Made by a program: the position numbers and the translations under genes. 64,000 nucleotides of DNA, taken from positions 23,922,501-23,986,500 of the forward strand of contig CM041553.1 of the NCBI GenBank assembly GCA_023238725.1, given 5' to 3'. Positions 12,473 through 21,169 of this stretch are shown piece by piece. The notes beneath the pieces are model-generated. The model was given only the letters and a program-made list of their open reading frames with translations, was not told the origin of the DNA and did no database searches. The first letter of the stretch is position 1. Each line of letters starts with the position of its first letter. Source of the DNA: Scortum barcoo (lineage: Eukaryota > Chordata > Actinopteri > Centrarchiformes > Terapontidae).

Positions 12473-14103
12473 TAACTGTTATCCACAACCAGATGAACTA
12501 TATCTATATCTTTGAACCCTTTTAAATAATGTATAAAATGCAAACAAGGTCCCTAAAAGTTGGCATTTTGGAGACTTTTTGCAGCAATATTTTATTACAA
12601 ACTAAACTTGACTCAAAAACTCCAACGATGCACCGGCACATCAAACGTCAGTAGAAGCTGAGATATTTGACTTGAGCTCCCTTGTGTGTCAAGCTCCAAA
12701 AGACCCTGAATCCTTCTTTTTCCAAAATGCTGCATGTTTGTATCTTGTCATTAGACTTCACCTGCCTCATAAACACCCCCACTTTTTAAACTCCACACCC
12801 AGTTTGTCACCCAGGCTCTCAGTGTGTAGTCCCCAGGCCCAAAAAAAGATACCCCGTCAGTGCCACTTCAGTGATTCTTTCAGACATGACATCGCTCCTC
12901 TTGAGCCATAGAATACATTATACAACTGTTTTCACAGCCTCAGTCCTCCTCATGACCAATACACCCATCCTGATGTGTAAAATCAGCACTGGAGTTCGTG
13001 TACTTACCCACCACTGAGTGTGACATAACCGTGTTGTATAAAACAGGCAGTTGTTGGATAAGCTTATCTCGTAAGATAATAAGTTGTGCTTTTGTGAGCT
13101 TCATTTAGGATTTTCATCCTTTATTTGTAACCACAGTATCACGCGGTATAATAACATGTGCATGAAAAGTGAAAAAGGAAAGCTACCGCTTTGAGAGCAA
13201 AGCACTTACCTGCTTCATGCACAGTAAAGCTTCTCCTTTAAAGCCTCTGAATGAAATTGGATCGTGTAACTGTGTAGAAAAATGGCTGTGTGCGGGGGGG
13301 AGAGCAACTTGAGATACCTTTTTGTAAGTAAAGGTAGCCAAGATTTCAGATGACCACGTTTGAGCTGCTGACAGTTCAAACTCCAACAATGTCAAACCTT
13401 GTTTTTGGTCACATGTGGATGCAGGTTACATCACCAGCTTTTTTTATTGTACCAAAAAATATGGTCTCTAATTTTTAAGTTATTTTAAATGCTGCATTTT
13501 TTTTTTTTTGGCACATTAAACACCAAACTTGTTTTGACCTCAGAGATACTCACTTTCAAGACACTATTCATTAGATGCTTCACTTCGTCCATTCACTTGC
13601 TGCTGTCAAATTAAAATTCAGCAAAGTAAGCATCCTTATTCATCTCACCAAGGACACGCTCCAAATTGAGCCTTTCATCTGCAGTGCCAATCCAACATGA
13701 CATTACTTTTTTTTTTTTTTTCACTAAGCACTATTTTGACTGAGGGTGTCTTGGGTTTGTCAGTATCGATGCTCATCCAAGTTTTCCTACAGCGAATTTG
13801 GCCCATATTTACATTTACCCAGATTTTATTTGGCCTGAAAAATAAAAGTGTGTAGGTTTGCCAGGACTATTTTTTTTTACATTGGTTATGCAATTCATTT
13901 AACAGGATTAAATTTTAACTACAAGCCAAAAAGTGTTCACAAACATCAGTCATGGATTAACCAATTTGAATAATTTATTATTGTGATGTCTTTGTTTGTT
14001 GTGTGATGCTATAAAACTATAAACTGTCTACAGAGCTGTATGTAAGCAAGGATTGTTCAACTCTGTATGACTGCGAGTTATCCACACAGACACACGCTTT
14101 GTT
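12473..14103. other. Intergenic, no recognised gene
   Basis: AT-rich unique sequence with poly-T runs near 13497-13509 and 13708-13721. No gene or repeat that I recognise. Confidence 0.5.
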
Positions 14104-14256
14104 TTCTGACCAAATACCTACAAAACTAATGACATTCCCATCAGCCTCAGTCTGTACTTTGAAATGCTGAACATTAGCACGGTACAGGTAGCCTGCTGAC
14201 ATTAGCATTAAGCTCAAAGCAGTGCTGCGGCAAAGTCCAGCCTCAAAGAGCTGCAA
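14104..14256 (+). repeat. Teleost dispersed repeat, copy 1 (GACCAAATACC type)
   Basis: Contains GACCAAATACCTACAAAACT, then ATGACATTCCCATCAGCCTC, then CTGTACTTTG, GACATTAGCATTAAGCTCAA and CAGCCTCAAAGAGCTGC. This order is the 3' part of a very abundant non-autonomous repeat of spiny-rayed fish, which I recognise from memory. A copy of an upstream part lies reversed at 26019-26445. It has no ORF of its own. Confidence 0.75.
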
Positions 14257-17200
14257 GCAAAACCAGTTCTTGTTTTAATTAGCCGATCCTGTGAGCACCA
14301 CAGACACAGCTTGATTTACCTTCATTGTTTGTGGGAGGCAGATATGAGAGACATTTCTTATCCCAGGATACTACCATTATGATCTGCATTGTTTCCACTG
14401 CTGTTCACTTGTTTCTATATTGTTGTTCAGTGAGAGTGAATGCAATTACACAGCAAGTGATGTGATATGCACGAATATTGAGATTCTCACGTTTGGCAGT
14501 GAACTTATGCCTTGATGCAACACTGATAATGAATTTGGTGGGATTGAAAATAGCTCTACGATTACTTATTTCTATGATTTATACGTTACTGGCAAACTCT
14601 CCCTTTGTGCATTAATTAACAACTGGTAGTTATGTTTGTCAGGTAATCAGTAACCCTGTGTCTGGCGTCAAAAATGAATTGAAGAAGAAGTCACACCTTT
14701 TTAATTGTAATTACACAATTATGTAAGTTTGGCACTTGATTACAGTTTTGCCCTAAAAAAAAAAACATACATGGTTACAGATCTGAAACTATATAAATTA
14801 ATAAAATGATCTGAGCCGTATAAATCTGTCCTGAAACTGAACTTTATGACCTTAAACCTCAGTTGTATCTGAGGCTGTGGCAGGTTTAAGTTGCACGGTA
14901 CACAGCAGCCACGTTTAGACTGAAACACAGGTGCCATTTACACAGCAAAAGGGTGTGAGTGATCATGTGACCCAGACGACGCAGGTTTAAACACATCTGA
15001 AAGCTCAAACTAGAGCGAAGCTAACGACAGAAACAACAGCTCCCACACGTCCCGGGTTTGTTCTCGAGTTATTTGGCAGTCTTTCACCCCAGAAACGGTG
15101 TCCATATTACTCCACAGTCTTCAGTAATAACAGGGACACTCAACATTACTACTTTTTTTGAAAACTTTTGACAGCTTCTTCTGTGGATTGAGTAACTGGG
15201 ACAGCACTATGGAAAGAAATGTGTCTGTTGAATTTTTTAATGGAATTTTTTCAACACTCAGCACCACCAACAAATTTAGTTCCCCTCCATTGTGTTGAGG
15301 TGGAGGCAGATAAATCTCAGAGATCTCAAATCTTTAACAAATTACACCACAACTGTCTATGGCTAGATACCACTGGAGCTAAGAAAGAAGAAAGTTGTGT
15401 TTTGAAAGTGTTTTTAAAGTGACCCTTGAAGCATTTAGTCGAGCAAAAATAACCACTCAAACGTCGTCTAAATGCGAAATGAAAGTCCTGAGTGTGTTTA
15501 AAACTTCTGGCATACGTATGGTTTCTCCAGGAAAGGAGACAGTGGAGGAAAGGCTATTTTATTGTGCTCATTTTAATTTTTTGACAAGAAAATAAAGACA
15601 GAAAGCCTCTGAGAGATCCAATGGCAGAGCGTTCTCTCACTCTCTCTCTCGCTTTCTCTCTCTCTCGCTCCTGCGTCATTCACTAGAAGAAAACAACACA
15701 AGCTTCCACTGAGGATTTCCTTGCACCATGCTCCATTGTCGTTTCTGTCTGTTATCAGTAGGACCTCTATTTATTTCTACTTTCTAGGCATTGTTGTTTC
15801 AAAAAACACGGTTTCTCTTCATCACGCTTCAAAGAATAGCAGCGCTGATTAGGGTCGCTGTCGACCGGTTGCCTCGACCGTCTGCTCGCTGTTGTCTGAT
15901 TCTAGATGAGCTCTGCTACTCTCCGACACATGATGAATTCAGGCCATTGTTGTTCATAAACAAAATGAAAAAAAAAAACAGTTTAATACATCGCTACATT
16001 GATAGTACTGTTACTCAAAGAATGCTCAAGTGAGGCTTAAGAACCAAGCAATTATAAAATTGCAGTCAGGAAAATATAAGTTAAGAAACCAGGACATTTT
16101 TCGATTTTCAAAGCAATGCTTAAGTTAAAAAGATTAAAGAAAATTGAATGTTTTAAGGCTGTTGTTTAGTTAAAGCCACAATCTGGGACGTGTAATGCGG
16201 AAACAACCACGGCTCATCACTTTCCTTTTGGATCAGAGTCGTATTGTTCGCTGCAGCAGCAGAGGAACCGTGTCGTAGCTGCTGCAGAACGAAGGGAGAA
16301 AAAGAAAAAACAATGGCCTGTTTTTAACCACACAAATGAATGTGCTTTTGCAGTGCTACAAACAGCTGCGGTGATTTCACTAACCCACGATTATGGCTTT
16401 AACTGGGCTTAATGACTTGAGCATTCTGAACTCATTATAGCAGAGAAAAAAAGATTTTATACAGTGTTTCAATTCACCAGTAAACTTTTCATTGTTTGCC
16501 AGCTCTGTTGTTTCCATTGTGTAGTTTTCAGTGTTGTTTCAAGGTTGGAGTCAATATTGTTCTTCAATTCAGAAAATGAAGTGGGTGCGATTCAGTCAGC
16601 AATTCAGTCGAGCATTTGTAATTACAAATTGTTTGTCAATACTGTGAATACTACAAGCTTGTTAAATTCAAAATCCACTGAATTGAAAACTTCTTGACTC
16701 CATCCCTGGTTCACGCGCTTCTTAAATGAGTTGTTGTTGCACAGTTCTGTTCAGAATAAACAGCAGTAGTTTTGTTATCATGTTTTTTTCTCCTCTTTTC
16801 AGCCTCCACTATGTAGATCCTGCAGACATCACAGATACACATGTAGTCTCTTTTCACCACGGTAGTGATACTAATCACATTTTACTATAATACTTCTCAT
16901 ATCATGAACTTTTTCAGTTGAAAACCTTAGATAAGGCAAAAACCCCATTGCTTTTATTTCAATAGATGTCTTCAGCGGCAATTTTGGGCTTCTTGTGACA
17001 CGAACTAGTGTGAGGAAAGTTGTCCATGAGAATCTGCCCTGAGTGGGCCAAAATTACTTTTTTTTTTCTTTTTTCGAAAGCCAAATGCTCCTTATCTACC
17101 TCCAGTTCTGAAACACAAGTGGCCATCTGAGCAAAGTTTTCTTTCAGACAGATAAGGACACTGTTTGAACACAGCTTGCACATCAGAAACAGAAAATCCA

Positions 17201-19059
17201 GCTGCTAAACAGTATTAATTTCTCAAAGAATACATTCATCTGTGTTTGGTTGTGATTGTGGTCGTGCGTGCATGAGTACACTTGAATGTGTATGCATGTG
17301 CTGGAGTTGTAACTGTAAGGGTGATGGTGGGTAAATTATTGGGGCCGGGTCGGGGGCTATAAGGGTCAATTTACTACCACAGTACTTTGGTCTTAGAAAT
17401 GATTGGAGGGGAGCAGTGAGCCAATGGGGGTGGATCGTTTTGTGCAAATTGTTGTTCTGTTTGGCAAACGGATGTGTATCGATGTAAAGGAGAAGAGGTC
17501 TGTAAATGGTAGTATTTAAAATAATTTCAAATACTTCTTTGTGATCTATCAAGTTGGCACAATGGCACCACAGTGGAACCAGAGGAATCCAAAAAGTACA
17601 AACCTGGGAGATGGGAGGAGAAAGAAAAAGATGAATTGTTGATAAAACACAGTGGATCTACAGTGTATCGGGAAGGAAGCTGAGAGTTTTAGGTCTTTTC
17701 CTAAGAGTCGTTTTTTGATTTTGAACAGTGCAGATATGTTTCCCCTGTGGGAATTGAAGACATTCATTTGAAGATTAGAATTTTTAGTTCGATTTCAAAA
17801 TCAAAAACGTACCATTGTAAGTGAGCAGGTAGGTAACTAACTTGGGATTCTGGTTTCTGAAAAGTCTGAAAGATTTCAAAACCATGTTGTACAAACAAAA
17901 CAGTCACCTCTGTTGCAAATATAGAACTTCTCTCTCTCATCTGTACAGCGTTCCCTCTTTAGGAGGATGAGGAGCATGTTCACCAAGAGAAAAGACGGGC
18001 TTGTTTTTGGCTCAGCAGAGAGCACATTCCTCTTGGTAGAAAAGAAGAACTCAAATGTCTCGTCCATCACACTGTTTGTCTCTGTTGGTGTGCACTTCTC
18101 GGCTGAGAGGTTCAAAACAGTCAAAACACAGTCACACGACAGAGCCATGCCATATTCAAATAATAGAGTATTAATGATGAGGAGCATAGGAATAATAAGA
18201 CCAGTAATGTAATAAGAATAATTAATAGTAATAACATATCATTCTAGGTTCTTTAAATTCTGTATATAAAAACAGTGGCGAGGAGAAGTTGGTACACAGT
18301 AGGGCTCTACTATCCCCTTGGTTGATTTGGCACATTATACTCACTCTCTGGTGAGAGCTACCTACTCATTCTCAGCACAGTTGAATATTACTGTTGCCTG
18401 GCGACCCATCCAGAACTTCTGATTTTGATGTTTTAAATCAAATCACGGCAAAATCTTTGTATGTAATCAATGTTTTTTTTTCTTTTTTGTCACAGGACGT
18501 GATGCAAAAAAGACATCCATCCCAGCAAAAAGGAAAGTCTTGAACATTTCACCTAATGAGAATCGATGAGGTTAATCTGCCGTGGTCAGGTTTGATGAAT
18601 GTCAGTCTGAAGGCAGATTAAAAAAAGTAGCCAGGCTGGTCAGGATGGGTTGCCCGGCAACATTTAAGGTTTCTGTTCTTAATATTGATTTTTTATCTTC
18701 ATTCAAAACTTAGTACAAATAGCTACATAAGTCTGAGCTATAATTGTCATTACATTACAAAAAGTAACTCCTTCTCTCTATAAGTTATGATTTTTGTTGT
18801 TCAATATAATATATTAGTTTGGTCCTCCTTTATGTTCTCAGAAGCAAAGGCTTGGTTTGTGTAAAATATGTGTGTCCGATGTGTGTGTGTAATAGGTTTG
18901 TGTGTGTGCAGTTTGATTCTGTAGATCCTGTAAGTTGTGTGTGTTTGTGTGTATTTACAGGTCATTTTTGTATCCGTCTGTGTATCTGTATCAAGATGTT
19001 ATGGGTGCAGTGTTGTTATTTTCCATCTTCAAAGTGTTTGGGGCTCTCCAGATGTCGGA
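14257..19059. other. Intergenic, including the elfn1 3' UTR at its right end
   Basis: Unique AT-rich DNA. A CT-rich tract lies at 15637-15670, GT-rich tracts at 17230-17330 and 18865-18955. The right part must include the elfn1 3' UTR, since that gene ends at 19060 on the minus strand. I see no close AATAAA on the minus strand; a candidate near 16955 would give a UTR of about 2.1 kb, which I do not assert. Confidence 0.45.
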
Positions 19060-21169
19060 TCAGGTTTTCTGCTGGGCGGACACGCCCTTCCAGTAGTCCA
19101 GTATGTCGTGAAGATCCTCATCCTTGGCGAACTGAACCTTTCGTCTCAGCGCGTGTCCGGCTGCCACATAGCCTTCGTCCTCCATGGATGCCTGCCGGTG
19201 CCTCTTACGGTGCATTTTGAACCTCTCCCACAGCCCCAGGGTTGGGGTGCAGAGGAGCCCTTCCTCCTCCTCGTCTTCTTCTGGGCTGGAGCAGTAGCTG
19301 AGGTTGTGGTACTGGGGCGACAGCGGGTAATGGGGCGAGAGCTGGGAGTATGCCAGCTCCCGCTGCTTGGCCTGCCTGCTGAGAGTGAGGGGGTCTAACA
19401 CAGAGGGCTTGCGGCCTCCTGGGTGGTGGTGGAGCTCCTGCAGCATCTGCGGGTGGTGCTGTAGCTCCTGGAGGTGCTGCTGGGAGCCAGGATAGGAGTG
19501 GCGGTGTTCATTGTATTGGCGGATTCTCTGGGCTTCAGCTCGCAAGATGGCCGCTGCCGGGGTGACTGTACGGATGGCCTCCCCTCCTCCTCCTCCGCCT
19601 CCCCTCTCTCCCCTCTCTCCCCTCTCTCCTGGCGAGGTCCTCTCAATATAGCGGGTCTCTGATGAGTGGTAGCCTCCCTCCGAGCGGAACGAGCGAGGAC
19701 TCCGGGCAGAGCCAGGAGAAGAGGAGGTGCTGGGCCTTTTGGAGGTTGGAGGAGCCTCCATGCTGTGGTGTCGCTGCAGTGAATGATGGTAGCTTCTCCC
19801 CCTTTCTTCTCTTCCTCCCCTTCCTCCCTTATACACTGGGGAGAGAAACTCGCCTCCTCTTTCTCCTCTCTCTCCTTGCTCAGAAAGAAGCACCAGCTGT
19901 GGCTCTGCAGTGGAAACAGCCCCTCCGCCTGCAGAAGAGGGGGATTTGATCCCCTGTTGAAAGGAGGTAGACTCAGATTTGAGAGCATCTATACAGTTGT
20001 TGATGATCTGGTTAACTTTATCAACTTCTTTAGCAATGGTTGAGATCTCTGCTACTGAGCCTTGGGGATTCGCTTGCGGCGACATCTCTCTTTCTCGCTC
20101 TCGTTCTCTTTCCCTTTCAATGCCAGACCCTCTCACCTCCATGTAGTTTAGTTTAGCGGGCTTGTGGGCCGGTGTTTCTATCACCTCCTGGAGCTTGTAT
20201 GGATCGATCTCACCACCCTGAGGAAGGTAGGGCATTCTGGACAGACTGTCCCCTCCGGCAAGCTTCTGGGAAACCGATCCTCCACTCCCTCCCTCTATAT
20301 CCCCCTCTCCACCGTACTTGAGCTCTATGAGAGTCCTCTGGATCCTGCTCATCTTCCTCTCCTTCTCCTCCATGATCCTCTTCTTTCTCAGGCAGTGGAC
20401 AATGAGGCCAAGGAAGAGTAGCATGCCAAACAAACAGCCAAGGATAGTCATGATGTAGTGGGTGGCTGACGACTGATTGGCTATCCTCTCAGGCCCGGCA
20501 CGGCGGCCAGTGGAGATGGCCAGACAGGTGTGGTTAAAGCGCAGGGAGTTTCGTATAGAAGCCACACAGTATGTGTAGTCCGTGTTAGGTTTTAAGTTCT
20601 TTAGCTCAATATCTTCTCTTTGATTTTTCAGGTTCTGGATGTCTGTGAAGAAGCTGTTGTTATAAAGCACCAGGATGTACATTTTCCTGTACGGATGAGG
20701 AATCTGGACCGTTATCACAGCGCTCGAATGTTGCACCTGCTTAAGCGTCATGATTGGATTGGTGTCAGGGAAAAATGGGCTTAAGCTGATTACCTCATCC
20801 GGAGGGGTCCCAGAAGCACAATCGTCCAAACCGCAAGGAGAGGCAAAATCTGGGGGCAGAGTGGTGGAGTCTGCCGAGCCGAGGACAAAGATAGGCGTCA
20901 CGCTACTGCCGTCGTCCGTACATACGAGACTGAGCACGTGCAGAGCGTTGCGTTGGGTGGGCACGCGAGGGTTCTGGCTCAGGAGGTTGTAGCCGAAGAA
21001 TCCTTGAGGGGAGTCGCACACCATCCTCTCGCTGGTCCTGTTGGGGAAGGCCGAGAGCCAGCGCAGGAAACCCAGCAGCTCACAGGAGCAGTTGAAGGGG
21101 TTGGTGTAAAGTTCACAGGTGGTCAGCTTATTCAGTCCAGAGAACAAACCGCCATCCAGCACCTGAATC
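19060..21169 (-). CDS. elfn1: elfn1 coding exon 4 (LRR C-cap to C-terminus)
   Basis: A 2,110-base terminal exon encoding residues 186-888: the last LRR, the C-cap (NPFNCSCELLGFLRWL), the FN3 domain (PYRKMYILVLYNNSFF, YTYCVASIRNS), the membrane helix and the whole cytoplasmic tail. Conserved tail blocks include AEISTIAKEVDKVNQIINNC, DALKSESTSFQ, SLQRHHSMEA, RTVTPAAAILRAEA, EHRHSYPGS and GHALRRKVQFAKDEDLHD. Unusual are a run of about six Glu-Arg pairs near 20089-20125, GER repeats with a glycine run near 19580-19640, an HH/LQ-rich stretch and an acidic EDEEEEEG patch. The stop is at 19062-19060. Long open frames on the other strand and in another minus frame (19395-19988) are shadows of this GC-rich exon. 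Confidence 0.95.

Noticed and set aside
13640..13670. NRSF/REST-like motif CACCAAGGACACGCTCC
   Set aside because: Only part of the 21-base consensus fits; too many mismatches to call.
18937..19398. 153-codon plus-strand frame at the 3' end of elfn1
   Set aside because: Antisense to the conserved elfn1 C-terminus and starting in a GT microsatellite; it is a shadow.
19395..19988. 197-codon minus-strand frame inside elfn1 exon 4
   Set aside because: It lies in another frame of the same GC-rich, low-complexity coding exon; the ELFN1 frame is clearly the real one.
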